From Antedon mediterranea (lineage: Eukaryota > Echinodermata > Crinoidea > Comatulida > Antedonidae), in the NCBI RefSeq assembly GCF_964355755.1, contig NC_092678.1:13982922-14046921 (forward strand): a DNA stretch of 64,000 nucleotides, in the 5' to 3' direction. Both the position numbers and the translations under genes were made by a program. Position 1 is the first letter of the stretch; each line of letters opens with the position of its first letter. The notes under the pieces were generated by a model that did not search any database, had not been told where the DNA came from, and worked only from the letters and a program-made list of their open reading frames with translations. Shown here one piece after another: positions 1-12,246 of this stretch.

Positions 1-11
1 AGTCTAATATA

Positions 12-1734
12 ATGTCGAAGGAAGACGCTTTGTTGAAGATCCGAGAAATAGATGAAGAAGTGGCCAACATTTTAACAGGTTCGTAGGCCTAATAATTATA
101 TTTTAATCTACCAGCAGTCTAGGCCTAGCCTAGGCTCCTTCCTATTTAGTAATACTGTAGGCCTGGAACTAGTAGGTCTAGGCTAGCCTACTATGCCTGT
201 ACTGACGGACAGGTGTATAGGTTTAGCTTAGCATTTTAGTTCAGACATTGACAGAGGGGACAAATATTGTCGGACCTATTTCAGCTAGGTATAAGGAAGG
301 CCTAATAATAGATAATACAATTATAATGTAACAGTAATATTTTGCAATGTAGCCATGAAATATCTACGAAGGATTATATTATATACACATATTCCAATGA
401 GAAATATAATGACATTTAAAAACACTTCTTTATATTTAATTAATTGTACACACTAAGTAATCCCCGAAGTGATCACATCGATATTGAAACTGCATAACTA
501 AAATTGTTATATTAAATTTCTTTTTTTATCTTAAATTATTTGTTAGGTAATTGAAGAAGTTCGAAGGATACTAATTATTACTAGGCAAAGAGGAATGAAA
601 TACAAAAGAAAGCTTTTTAAAAAAGTGCTTAGCAAATTTTTCCAAAGAAGAGTATAATATAGTTTATTTTGGTATTTTAAAGAGAAACACCAGTCCTCCA
701 TCTGGTAAGTACAGTGTATGTTTTTGTACTTTTATCTATTCATAAATATTTTTATAATGGACCAATGGTAGTGAGGAAAATACGTGTACATATTGTGTAC
801 GTATTTTTAACAGCTTGGTTCGACTCAAGCTAGTGTCATGCACTCCTCCCTTTGACAACTAAAATTAAATAAATGACTTATGAATATTAATTTTTGACAT
901 ATTAATGCTCTCCTGGCCAGCCCACCCTTTCCCCTTCCTTTTACATTGACCACCTACAAAACTGTAGGCTACATTATTAAAAATTTGAGCTACAGTATAT
1001 CAAGTTTATGTCCATACATTATTCCACTCATTTAAATAAATTTATATAATATAATGTTTTCAATTTGTTATTTTTGGTTAGGTTCAAAGATAACCCATAT
1101 GTTGTCAAATCTGTCAAACATATTTGTTGGGAAAAACTCATCAAAAAAAGTCTGCCGACCTTGAAGGTATTTAGTGTTTTTTAAAATTTAAAATACAAGT
1201 AACATTATGTACATTAAAAAAAAATATCTTAAAGTGTTTTTTTTTAAATCAAATTTATCTTAGCTTAAAATTCGAGGTATATACTATGTTTACAATAATT
1301 TATTAAAATCAAACAATTAAACAAAATTTACATTTAATTGTATGATTGTTATTATAAACATTGATACAGAATAAAAACATCAATCAGGATTGAGCACCGT
1401 TTTGCCTAAATAGTAATATTAAAAATAAATTTAGACCCTAATAATTTAACTAAAAATAATAGATACAGCCAGGCCTGTCTTTGGGATCGGTATAAACAGG
1501 GCAAAGTTTGTGATTAAAAAGTTCAAATGCATATTCCACCCACCCTTATGTCTTATAATGTAAAATTATTCTTACCACCGTTCTAATATTGCGTCATGTT
1601 TTTGTGTTTACCGCCCCAGATATAGGACTCTAAAACCACACCGTACCCAATTAGTTGATGATGTTACACATATTTTAAATACAGTAATAACTAAAACTAT
1701 ATTAATCTCTTTTCATTTTTAGGAACATGAATAA
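12..1734 (+). CDS. Small four-exon candidate gene, function unknown
   Basis: Four exons can be joined with consistent phases: 12-78, 683-704, 1082-1166 and 1723-1734 (stop TAA). Donors are ACAG|GT, TCTG|GTAAGT and GAAG|GTATTT; acceptors are TTAAAG, GGTTAG and TTTTTAG. The product is 61 residues: a charged helix-like start (MSKEDALLKIREIDEEV) followed by a basic region with two Trp and one Cys. An AATAAA lies near 2018. I do not recognise the family. The phase agreement over three introns and a terminal stop is the main support, since short exons can be found by chance. The second exon is only 22 nt, and its acceptor has a competing AG 2 nt downstream that would bring an early stop. The true start could lie upstream of the window. 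Confidence 0.35.
60..320. repeat. aggccta-rich island
   Basis: Many overlapping copies of aggccta, ctaggcctag and taggctag lie in otherwise AT-rich intron sequence. Similar islands occur near 12.67 kb, 12.87 kb, 27.06-27.12 kb, 27.43 kb and 50.52-50.61 kb. It is a short palindromic motif rather than a conventional microsatellite. Confidence 0.6.
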
Positions 1735-2332
1735 AGATCCAGAATCCTGGTCTTCACGCCGATCAGGTAATATGCCGGTATTGCTTTTGGACACAGAAAT
1801 GGCCTACATTAAAGTTTAGCAAACAATTCTAACTACAAAGAAAGCAAAATTAGATGAGGCTCTAGTTACTCTCCTCTCCACTTTTTACCTTCTGGATTTC
1901 GATTATCCAAAATGAAAAGAAGTAGGCCTCACTATCCTTTAACAGTTAGTGATTTGTGATGAAAACACACCTGTACACTTGACAAAGGCTGTTGAATCAT
2001 CATTAGTATACTACATTAATAAATTTAAAGACACCTAATAGTTTAAAGCCCAGGTGCGGGAGAAGAATTTTACGAAATTTGTATTTTACCATTTTAATGT
2101 TTTTAAGTTTTCTTTTGATGGCATTTTATTATTAATAAAAACAAGTTTGTTTTAAAGAAGTTGTATATATTATTGTACCTAATGTCATGTAAATTGTAGT
2201 TCTTAATGAAAATAACAGTATTGTTAATATTATGTTTTATAACATTCTTGAATTTATTTGTTTAAGTAAAATATTACTTAAAATGAGTATTCATTTATCG
2301 TTCTTAAAATAAATTTTTAGTGATTTATATTT

Positions 2333-3735
2333 TATAGAATTCTTGTTTCAAGCAATTTTTTTCCCAATATAAGTAAGAATTTACGAATTTTAATTTGATA
2401 GAATTCTTGTTTCAAGCAATACTTTTCTTAAAATAAGTAAACATTTACTGGTTTTTATTTGATAGACTTCTTGTTTACTTATTTTAAAAAAAGTTTTGCT
2501 TGAAACAAGAATTCTACAAATAAAAATCGGAATATTCTTACTTATTTTAAGAAATATATTGCTTGAAACAAGAAAACTAAAAATATAAATCGGAATATTC
2601 TTACTTATTTTAAGAAAAATATTGCTTAAAACAAGAATTCTAAAAAATACAAACCGGAATATTCTTACTTATTTTAAGAAAAATATTGCTTGAAACAAGA
2701 ATTCTACAAATAAAAATCGGAATATTCTTACTTATTTTAAGAAATATATTGCTTGAAACAAGAATTCAAAAAATACAAATCGGAATATTCTTACTTATTT
2801 TAAGAAAAATATTGCTTGAAACAAGAATTCAAAAAATACAAATCGGAATATTCTTACTTATTTTAAGAAAAATATTGCTTGAAACAAGAATTCAAAAAAT
2901 ACAAATCGGAATATTCTTACTTATTTTAAGAAATATATTGCTTGAAACAAGAATATTAAAATTAAAAATCGGAATATTCTTACTTATTTTAAGAAAAATA
3001 TTGCTTAAAACAAGAATTCTAAAAAATACAAATCGGAATATTCTTACTTATTTTAAGAAAAATATTGCTTGAAACAAGAATTCTACAAATAAAAATCGGA
3101 ATATTCTTACTTATTTTAAGAAATATTTTGCTTGAAACAAGAATTCAAAAAATACAAATCGGAATATTCTTACTTATTTTAAGAAAAAAATTGCTTGAAA
3201 CAAGAATTCAAAAAATACAAATCGGAATATTCTTACTTATTTTAAGAAAAATATTGCTTGAAACAAGAATTCAAAAAATACAAATCGGAATATTCTTACT
3301 TATTTTAAGAAAAATATTGCTTGAAACAAGAATTCAAAAAATAAAAATCGGAATATTCTTACTTATTTTAAGAAATATCTTGCTTGAAACAAGAATTAAA
3401 AAAAATACAAATCGGAATATTCTTACTTATTTTAAGAAATATATTGCTTGAAACAAGAATTCTATAAAATACAAATCGGAATATTCTTACTTATTTTAAG
3501 AAATATCTTGCTTGAAACAAGAATTCAAAAAAATACAAATCGGAATATTCTTACTTATTTTAAGAAATATATTGCTTGAAACAAGAATTCTATAAAATAC
3601 AAATCGGAATATTCTTACTTATTTTAAGAAATATATTGCTTGAAACAAGAAAACTAAAAATATAAATCGGAATATTCTTACTTATTTTAAGAAAAATATT
3701 GCTTGAAACAAGAATTCTATTTTAAAAAATCGATA
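2333..3735. repeat. 63-bp satellite array with a strand switch
   Basis: About twenty head-to-tail units of 62-64 bp run from about 2505 to 3735. Each carries cggaatattcttacttatt, a ttttaagaaa block and gcttgaaacaagaattc. At 2333-2470 two diverged copies lie in the opposite orientation, so the array folds back around about 2470-2510. The unit is close to 21 codons long and lacks stops in one frame, so the array appears as long open frames of a 21-residue hydrophobic repeat. These are almost certainly not proteins. Single decayed copies continue to about 3990, up to the next exon. Confidence 0.9.
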
Positions 3736-4014
3736 AATTGTTACTTATTTTAAGGCAGATACTGCTTAAAACAAGAATGAAAAAAGCAATTAAATTCTTG
3801 GTAAGAATATTGTTCTTAAAGTATTATTTCTTGGTAAGAATAATTTTCTTGATAAGAATTTGTGTGATTCTTGTTAAGAATTTTACGATTCTTGGTAAGC
3901 CAAAAAGTATTGAAATACGGACAAGTCAAAATTTACTTGTTTCAAGAAATATTTTGCTTGAAACAAGTTTTTTTTTTCTTAAAACAAGAATCAGAATTTT
4001 GCTGTGTATAATAG

Positions 4015-7000
4015 GAGCGGTCGAATATGCTACTGGACACAAAGCGGCAGGCGATGCTTCTATGAAGGCTGCCAGTAGAACATTGGGTGTTATTGCAGGA
4101 GGAGCTGCTGGTTTTTTTGCTGGAGGGCCGGCTGGGGCATTCCTGGGAGGTGTTGCAGCTGGAGCTGCAATGGATGGCATCATCACGGGAGTTGATTCAG
4201 CAGTTCATCATAGATACACCCCTTATGGTGAAGTATCAGTTGTGACAAATATGGTCAATGGTCACTATGATCCTGGAGAAGAGTTCGACTTTGTGGCTGG
4301 TATCGGTTTTGATGGACTAGCAGGTCTTGCAGAGGCAGGTGAAGGTAGCTTGACGCAACTTACATCTGAGCATTTCACTGGAAAGCCAATCTACCGTGTC
4401 ATGGATGACGATGCAGGTAATAAGGCCATAGCGACTCAGGCAATTCCTACACCCCACAAAGGAGGCGAGATTTGGATTGCTGAAAGCACTGAGCATACAC
4501 GTGCTTTTATAAGTGGCGACCCTGTAAATCGCAGTAGTGTCGTTGAAATAAAAATTAATAAAGCATGGTATACAAAGATGCGAGAAGACAACCTTGTTCA
4601 TCAAAATGGAGCCAAAGATGTTGCAATCAATGGCAAAAATGTGTGGAATAATGAAGCAGGAGGAGCTGGAGCTGGTTCTACAGGCAATAGGCCCGGTCAC
4701 GGTGCTGTCAACATCGGTGTTAAGCATGTACAATATAATAGAATATGGGGAGGGGGTAGAAAGGAGGGCGGTTTTAGTGCTTTTAGAAAGAAACTGGAAA
4801 CATTCACAGAAGCACTTGAAACTGATTTGTCTGTAGGTGATCACCAAGTATCACCTGAATTTAAGAAAGCTCTATTCGATGTTTTTGGCTCAAAAAAGAA
4901 TGTTTTGATTGTTGACAAAGGCACAGGACTGGCCAACCGTTTAAGAGCGGAATTCCCCTATATGCAGTTGGCAACTGATGCTGCTGACAAAATTGAAATC
5001 CAGCTTGATCCATTTCATGAAATGGCTGAGAGATTAAGGCCTACAAAAAACAAAGTATCTGTTAAGGAAACAGATATTATTCATGTCAAGGCATTACTGG
5101 AAACAATTGACAAAACCGTAAAAGATGTATGTGGAAATGACAACCTTGCTGCGTTAAACAGTCATGTGAAATCTATTCGTCTCATCAATCCTTGGAGTTG
5201 GAGATACAAAACTGGTGCTATGTTCAAGAATTGGACTGCAAAACACCCAGAAAAATTTGGTTCAGCCGTTATCAGCAGTTGGGGATTGGATAACCCTCAA
5301 ACTGAAGTAAGAAAAAAAACAAAATACGTAGAAGAACCTTTACAATCAGATTACACTCTTGCAAACACAACGCAGGGATACGAAGCACCAGCAAATATTG
5401 TAATCAATGGACGTACAAATTCTAAGGGACCATTAATGAACAAAGCAATAACTGTAGGTGGACTTCCCGTGACAAGAATTCAAGTTGAATGTATTGTGAA
5501 GATAAAAGAAGCTAGTAATGCTCAAAACATGAACGTAGTTTTAGATGGTCGATTGTATCTTCGTCTTCGCAAACATGATTGTTGGATTACTGAATTTCAC
5601 GATATTGACATCTGTGGTAGCATTAATTCAACTACTGAGAGACAAATCTCCTATGATGACAGCAGTGTTGGTCTTGAATATATTGGTCTTGGGGGAAGTA
5701 TTGAGTTGTGGTGTACAGTTGGGACAGGCATGGAGCTCACTTGTAAAAACCTATCGTGCCGTATAACCTATGGTTCTCCGCAGTTCCGTTTCGAAAAAAG
5801 TGGTGACTATTCCCACATTATCTTCAGTCCTACTCGGAATGTGTCCTTAGACGACAATAGTGGACAAAAAATTACTCTCTACACAGAGCGAATTCCTCTT
5901 GGTGTAGCAACGATTAAAGGTATACATGTAAATTTTGAAGCAAAAGATCAAGATTGGGGAGAAAAAAATGGCGAAGTATATCTTCGTATTTGGCATAATG
6001 AGACAATGGAGGCGGATTTTACCGATTACTCTTTGACAAGTGGTGTATTGGTCCATAAGGGATGGAAAACTTTTAATTGGGACCTACAACAAAATCAAAG
6101 CATTCCTATAGGTGCTGTGGCCCAGTTGATGTGTAGGGTAGGCTGGGGTGGTGGACACACTCTTCATGTCAGAAATTTGATGTTAAACATTGCCGTGGAA
6201 AGACCACAATTGGAAACTTTGAATACAATTGACTTCGAACGAATAGAACTAGTTGAAAAGTTGGCTGATTCGGACTGGGACTATATTGACCTGTACGATG
6301 ACGTTGTCTCAATATCCCATGATGTAAAGAGTGTTCAAGTTAAATTCGACGCCAAAGACCAAGGATGGGGCAATCAAAAAGGTCGTTTAGCAATGTTTGT
6401 TATCAAGCCGTCAGGAGAAAGGAAAACCATTCTGTTCCATGATGCAAATTGTTTCATAGACCATGAGTGGACATCTTACGAATACAACTCAGGAAAGCAA
6501 TTACCATTTACTATTGAGATAGGTGATAAAGTCAAGTTTATGTGTGGTGTGGGAAATCGTAATTATCAACACATTCTATACGTGAAGAACTTTTATGCTG
6601 TTCTGACATTTCATGAGACTACAAGAGTATTTGCTCCATCTCAAGATGTTAACAATACAAACAACTCGGAATTGCTTGTTCCACTTTACGTACAGAAATT
6701 TCCTTGTGGTGTTAGTGCTGTAACAAAGGTTAAAGTTCAGTTTGAGGCAAAGGATCAGGGTTACGGGAACCTAAAAGGAAAGATTTACATACGTGTGTTC
6801 GAAAACGGTTGCAAAAAAGTAATTTCTGATGTTCTTATTACAAATGTTACCCATGCATGGTCAAACTATACCTATGAATCGGATTCTATTGGTGAAACAA
6901 TTCCTCCTGGGAGTGTCATTCAATTCATGACTGTTGTTGGTGGAAGTAAGTCACATTCAATGCACGTTAGAAATTTTGTTGCCAATATCACTTTCACTGA

Positions 7001-7691
7001 TTATCCAAGGAATGAAACGGTAACTGCTTTCAATGAGGAAATCCGTTGCTTAGCAAAATTGAAGCAATTAAATGCAACTGGAGCAACGTCTAACGTTGTT
7101 GTGAATGTCCTCAAGCCAAATGGTTCCATTCGCACAACGTTTCCTCTTGAATCGACTATCCATAAAAGTGCATTGATTTCGCGAGTTGCTGTTGGGGACA
7201 AGCTTAGGTTTGTATCTAAAACTTCTGGAAGTCATGGATCCTTTCAAGTAACAGCTTCATTCCTCCCACTCGAAACTCCTAACCACAGCAGTGTCGTGAT
7301 CCATTTTGCCCCTAAGCTTGATTTTTATGGATTTGTACATGGTTATGCACCTGAAAATATACTTACTGGTGATGACCATCGTTTGGAACTGAAGCAGAAG
7401 TTGCGAGCTGTGACCGTTAGTTGCACTTGGACAGACGACAATCCTGATTCTCCTTCCACTGGAAAATTGTTTCTTGTACTCAGGGCAAAGGAAGGTAAAG
7501 AGAAGGGTCGCTATGACGTGTTTGGAACGGTTAAGCACGATTGGAATCACGTGATGCGTGTCTTTGCTTCTGGTGATGACATTGTGAGAAATTCTCAACC
7601 TGGAGATCATATTCTCTTGTTACGTGAAATAGGTCAGAATGGGGTACTTTGCATCGACGATCTTGACATGGTGTTGATACTCTCTACTTAA
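4015..7691 (+). CDS. Giant exon: glycine-zipper and beta-repeat protein
   Basis: An uninterrupted frame of about 1225 codons ends at TAA 7689-7691. The frame stays open upstream into satellite DNA to 3738, but coding character starts at about 4015, just after a plausible acceptor (pyrimidine tract, then ataatag|g), so this is probably the last exon of a gene with a phase-1 boundary. Near the start lies a glycine zipper (GVIAGGAAGFFAGGPAGAF), expected to insert in or associate with membranes. A mixed domain of about 400 residues follows that I cannot name. The C-terminal half holds at least five beta-rich repeats of about 130 residues, marked by F-x-A-K-D-Q-x-W/Y-G-x-x-x-G near 5930, 6340 and 6735 and by H/Y-V-R/K-N-(F/L) at their ends; the first and last copies are more diverged. 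The protein looks like an extracellular or pore-associated multidomain protein. No enzyme activity can be assigned. The frame is intact and therefore probably functional. Confidence 0.75.
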
Positions 7692-7940
7692 CTTTAACAC
7701 AGCTCCGAGTTCCCGAGATATTGCAGTCCTGACATCGTCATTTTTTATTTAAACTCAATTCATTTTAAGGGAGGGAAAATCTTCTGGGTTCAACTTGTTC
7801 CTTTTATTTCATTTTATTTTATTTCAAGAACATCAATCAGTTTCAATAATAGCAAAATAACAATACATATATTATAATTAGGACATTTAAAAACAATTAT
7901 TAGTTCCGTTCTCTTTGCTTTATACCTCAAGAATAATGCG
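7692..7940. other. 3' flank of the giant exon
   Basis: AT-rich sequence with ttttattt runs. No clear AATAAA lies close to the stop, and nothing else is recognised. Confidence 0.4.
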
Positions 7941-7944
7941 CTCC

Positions 7945-8340
7945 TGCTGACACTGACTTCACTATACCACTTGAGGTATCCTATGCCGATGATGTCGACA
8001 TTTTACTCACGAGTAAAGCGGACGTAGAAGAGTTCGCAAACCACCATAAAATGTTCAACATTTTAGTAAATTAGGATAAACCGAACACCAACCATCAAAA
8101 TAAATGATTCATTTGCGGAAGAAAGTTGGCAATAAAAGAAAAAAAAATTACTTGGTGATTCGAAAGATATATCTATAGTTCCAGACGGAAACAAATAGTA
8201 ATAACCGCATTTAACAAATTCCAAAACATATGGGCCCGAAAAGACAAGATAACAAAAAATCAATCTTTACAACGCAATGGTAAAACCTATTCTTATCTAC
8301 AACAGTCTTCTCTTAAAATACGACAACTTTGCATTAAATT
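7945..8340 (+). pseudogene. Reverse-transcriptase remnant (YADD)
   Basis: Broken frames on the plus strand contain a Y-A-D-D-V-D box near 7990, followed by segments typical of the thumb region of LINE reverse transcriptases (a WLG-like box, then an A-F-N-K-F-x-x-I-W stretch). Several stops and shifts make it a dead fragment. The clade cannot be decided from this much sequence. Confidence 0.6.
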
Positions 8341-9370
8341 TGATAATAATTATGAATATGTAACAAATATGTTATTTGTTTTAATTATGGCTATTATAAT
8401 ATGATATGGATTAGGGTTATAAGGTGAAAATTAAACATAGTATCAATAGGCTAAAGTATAAAGATATACTATATTATATTAAAATGAAATATACAATGAT
8501 AAATAGTTAATATAATAAATAATTATGTTAGACCTACATTTCCTTATTATAGTCACTTGAAGAAACTTTCTCATCAAGCCACAAGTAAATTTAAATATTA
8601 CCGATAACAATGCCTCTCTCTCAAAGTACGACAACTTTGCATTAAAATGTATAATAATTATTATAACTATAATAATTATAATTATGATACAGTAACATTG
8701 TTGCAATGATAACTAATTATGATAACGATAATCATGAAGACAATTGAAATGATTATTATTAATTCCTTACAATACATTTGGCAATTAAAGGCTTGCTAAT
8801 TAACTAAAAATGTTTAATAAAGACAATAATATGATACAGTATTTTAGTGAAAATAAAATGTCATAATGGCAGATAGTTATTATGACAAATAATTATGTTA
8901 GTGACAATTATAAAGAACAATTTGGTAATTAATACAATAGAATTATGAATATGTAACGAATATGTTATTTGATTTAATTATTTCAATTATGACATGATAC
9001 AGAATTATGGTGAAATAAATAAAACGTAATATCCATACAGTATAAAGATATAGAATAAAAAATGATATATTATAAAAATGGTAATAGTTATTATGGTAAA
9101 TATTTAAGTTTTGGGACAATTACACTAATACATATAATAATAAGAATAAGATAATAGTGAATAATTATGAATATTTAGCGAAAATAATATTTGTGTTTAT
9201 GACAATTATGATATGATACAATATTATGGTAAAATAAACAAACATGTATTGTCTGTTATATGTATAACATTTAAATGTGTATGTAAACATATTTAGGGAA
9301 ATAAACTAGATAGCATGTTATGTCTTCTGTGTCAATATTAAAAAGTCATTTCTTAAAAGCGTGCCTGCAA
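8341..9370. repeat. AT-rich, degenerate repeat region
   Basis: Loose repeats of a phrase close to aattatgaatatgtaacaaa with atatgttattt recur near 8345, 8945 and 9165, and atgatacagtattttggt-like phrases near 8690, 8830, 8995 and 9215. This suggests an old, diverged AT-rich satellite. No coding potential was seen. Confidence 0.5.
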
Positions 9371-9568
9371 AATATTGCTTGGTTAAGCGTGGTTCCCACT
9401 AGAACGCAACGCAGCGACGTATCGACGCAAAGTGCTGTATTGTGTAATCACACAAGTGGGAATGTTAAGCGTGGTTCCCACTAGCGACGCAACGTAACGG
9501 GTGTTGTTGTTGACAATGAAAAGAAATATGCAAATGATTTAAATGCCTTCTACAACAGATTTGATAAA

Positions 9569-10714
9569 GTGGACGTTGACTTGAACATGAGGGAAACAAC
9601 AAAACGCGTTGATGAACTGCCGGTACCCCCGGAACATTTTCAAATCACTGTGGACGAAGTGAACTTATTATTTAAAAAACTTAACCCACGTAAGGCAAAA
9701 GGTCCCGATAATATTAGTTGTAAGACTCTTAAAATGTGTGCCGATCAGTTGGCCATTCCTTTTTGTAAACTTTTTCAATCCTCTGTAAATGACTCAATAG
9801 TTCCAATGTTGTGGAAAAAATCAACAATCATGCCCATTCCCAAAAAACCAAATCCCAAGGAAATGAATGACCTTAGACCTGTGGCCCTTACATGTGTACC
9901 AATGAAGTGTTTAGAAAAAATTGTTAAAAGTAAGCTAGTTGCCTCAGTGGAGAATCTGCTAGATATAAATCAATTTGCATATCGTCCAAACAGGTGTGTT
10001 GATGATGCAGTGCTTCTGCTCCTTAATAATGTTTCTGAGCACCTAGAGAAAAAAGGTTGCTTTGCGAGAATTCTTTTTGTTGATTTCTCTAGTGCATTCA
10101 ATAATATTCAACCATATGTTCTGGCTAATAAGCTTATCGATTTATAAGTTAACCCACTGATTATAAAATGGCTACTTAATTTTTTTAAAGATAGAGAACA
10201 GCGTGTTAAGCTTAATCACACGTTGTCCTCGTTGTTGAAAGTTAACACGGGTGTTCCACAAGGTTGTGTGTTATCACCTTTATTGTATACAATATACACA
10301 AATGATTGTAAGTCAAATAATACAAAAACTGAGATTATTAAATATGCAGACGACACTGCTCTGATTGGTTATCTGGATTCAAAAGATGATTCAATGACAG
10401 GCTTCTTAGACAGTATTAATATTTTTCACAAATGGTGTAAAGATAATTTTTTAGATCTAAATATAAATAAAACTAAAGAGATGGTTTTTGATTTTCGGAA
10501 GAAGATAAACTACCTTCCCAAGATCAAAATCAATGGTGAGACCATTCCGGAAGTTAAAACTTACAAATATTTAGGGGTTGAAATTGATAATAAACTTAAA
10601 TTTGATGCAAATAGTAGGTGCATATACAATAAATTACAAAAACGTCTCTTCTTTCTACGCAAATTAAACTCTTTTAAGATTGACCGTACTAACTTTTTTA
10701 TACTTCTATCTTAA
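9569..10714 (+). pseudogene. Reverse transcriptase of Rex1-like LINE
   Basis: RT motifs are in order: L-R-P-V-A-L-T near 9870, Q-F-A-Y-R-P-N-R near 9970, F-V-D-F-S-S-A-F-N near 10077, G-V-P-Q-G-C-V-L-S-P near 10252, Y-A-D-D-T near 10342 and Y-L-G-V-E-I near 10570. The frame is broken by an in-frame TAA at 10145-10147 and by a frameshift near 10715, after which the C terminus continues in another frame to about 11018. The wording of motifs 2 to 5 is that of Rex1/Babar rather than L2 or RTE. The copy is inactive. Confidence 0.85.
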
Positions 10715-10998
10715 ACAGTGTACTTAGTTTTTGCCTAATATGTTATTATGGTAATTCACGTTTTAAAGATAGACTTTTACTTAATAAAATAGTTAAACAA
10801 GGCAGTAGAATAGTAGGCTCTGAACAAATTCAACCTGAAGTTTTATATAAGGAATTAGTAATTAAAAAATTGAAAATTATTTTAAAAGACCACGCTCATC
10901 CTCTGCACTATAAATTTAACAAAAGTCAACGTTGTGACAGACTCCTTCAAAGAAAAATTAAAACAAATAGATATGGCAATTCATTCGTCCCTGCCGCT

Positions 10999-11045
10999 AT
11001 ACGATTATATAATGAATGATAATATCATTCATTATATAATCGTAT
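10999..11045. repeat. Perfect 22-bp hairpin palindrome
   Basis: A 22-bp arm beginning atacgattatataatg and its exact reverse complement are separated by 3 nt (aat). It lies just after the RT stop, in the 3' region of the Rex1-like element, and would form a cruciform or RNA hairpin. Confidence 0.85.
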
Positions 11046-11491
11046 AATCGTATTTTATGCGCTAGTTTTATTTTTTGTAGTATTTTAAATCGACTTTTTA
11101 GGATTTTATATGTATATTTTGTATGGCTTTTTTTTTATCGTATTTTATATTTTATGTACTGTATCCATTTTATATTTGTATGTACTGTACTTTTGAAAAG
11201 GCCAACAGAGTTTCCCCATGGGGATAATAAAGTTTTAATTGAATTGAATTGAATTGAACGCAGCGCTACGAAGTTTTACGCAATACAGACGAGTGGGAAC
11301 CGACGACGCAACATTTCCATACGTTGCCTAGATTGCGTTACGTGCGTCGCTATAAGTGGGAACCAACCTTTAGTTGCAACAGTGCTGCAAAGATCGCAGG
11401 TTTGATTTCACGCAGGCGGGGGTAAAACAATTATTGGAAGGGCATTTTCTTACGTTGCGTAGAGGTTGCGTATATAGTGGAAACCAAGCTT

Positions 11492-12190
11492 TACTAGCAT
11501 AAACGATTTACTTCGGAATATTTATTTCTTTTGTTGTTTAATTCGGAATGGACTCAAATGTAATGAATATACTATGAAAGGGATTGCAAACAAATGATCC
11601 AGCTTGAAATACAAATTTCTCAATAGGCTGTTACATTAAGAAGAAAATAAATAATGGACATTACAGCTGATCTTCGTGATGAAAAAGATAAAAGCAGATA
11701 TAATAATACACGCAAATTCAACAGCATTAGTTGATGTATGCCATCATAATAAATTGTATTCTAAAAAGTGTAATCAATGATCTCGATCATCCTCTCATTA
11801 AATTCTTTAAACGTAGCCAAACTGGTAGACTGATCACTCTGAATCAAAACACTAAAGGCTGTCGTATGCCATGTATTTAATAGCAAGTTTGTAAGATCTC
11901 TTTAGAATCACTGGTTGCGACGAATTTGTTTTGTATTCGTTTGTCTAATTACATGTCAGTCGAGCAGCAAAGTGCTCATTTAACCGTCAAAACGCTGTTT
12001 TTTAACTGCGCAGGTCACTGAGCATCGTCAAGTTACAGTGACTTCCGGTTCGCTTTTCACTTCGCGGCAAGCATTTTGCATGGAATACCCTTACAAATCT
12101 GCTGCAATTTCCACCATCCGGGTTAAATTATATCTTTCTATATTTGGAAATTGTTACTCCTAATATGGAAGATTATTCCCGCCACAAAAT
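11492..12190. other. No gene recognised
   Basis: Unique-looking sequence between the nested elements and the TATA box at 12196. The part at 11950-12180 is GC-richer and may be the proximal promoter of the candidate gene below. No ORF or repeat is supported. Confidence 0.3.
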
Positions 12191-12195
12191 TTTGG

Positions 12196-12204
12196 TATAA
12201 ATAG
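12196..12204 (+). promoter_or_regulatory. TATA box (tataaatag)
   Basis: A perfect tataaatag lies 51 bp before an ATG at 12247. A GC-richer stretch precedes it. Confidence 0.5.
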
Positions 12205-12246
12205 CCCAGGAAAGGACGACAGAGCTTATTGAAGAAAAAAGTGCAG

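Larger units (their letters stand above)
9500..11258 (+). mobile_element. Rex1-like LINE, 5'-truncated
   Basis: A reverse-transcriptase region ends in an RT-terminal peptide (N-S-F-V-P-A-A-I-R-L-Y-N near 10980), a short 3' UTR and a tandem (gaatt) tail at 11239-11257, as usual for Rex1/Babar elements of the CR1 group. No endonuclease is present, so it is 5'-truncated. It is inserted inside inverted-repeat DNA. Confidence 0.75.
9391..11491. mobile_element. Nested inverted-repeat (MITE-like) DNA hosting a LINE
   Basis: The left inner terminus at 9473-9499 (ggttcccact, agcgacgc, acgtaacg) is matched in reverse complement at 11335-11364, giving an imperfect TIR of about 27-30 bp. A related outer pair lies at 9391-9425 and about 11450-11491 (gtggaaaccaagctt). 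The intact non-autonomous element would be short; a Rex1-like LINE (about 9500-11258) fills the middle. Target-site duplications are unclear. Confidence 0.6.

Noticed and set aside
2686-3451. Two 128-residue open frames with a 21-residue repeat
   Set aside because: They are products of the ~63-bp satellite, whose unit length is a multiple of three; there is no start context or conserved domain.
3738-4014. N-terminal extension of the giant protein into satellite DNA
   Set aside because: The segment is satellite-derived (I-L-L-K-T-R, L-V-R-I phrases) and a good acceptor precedes the first domain-like residues.
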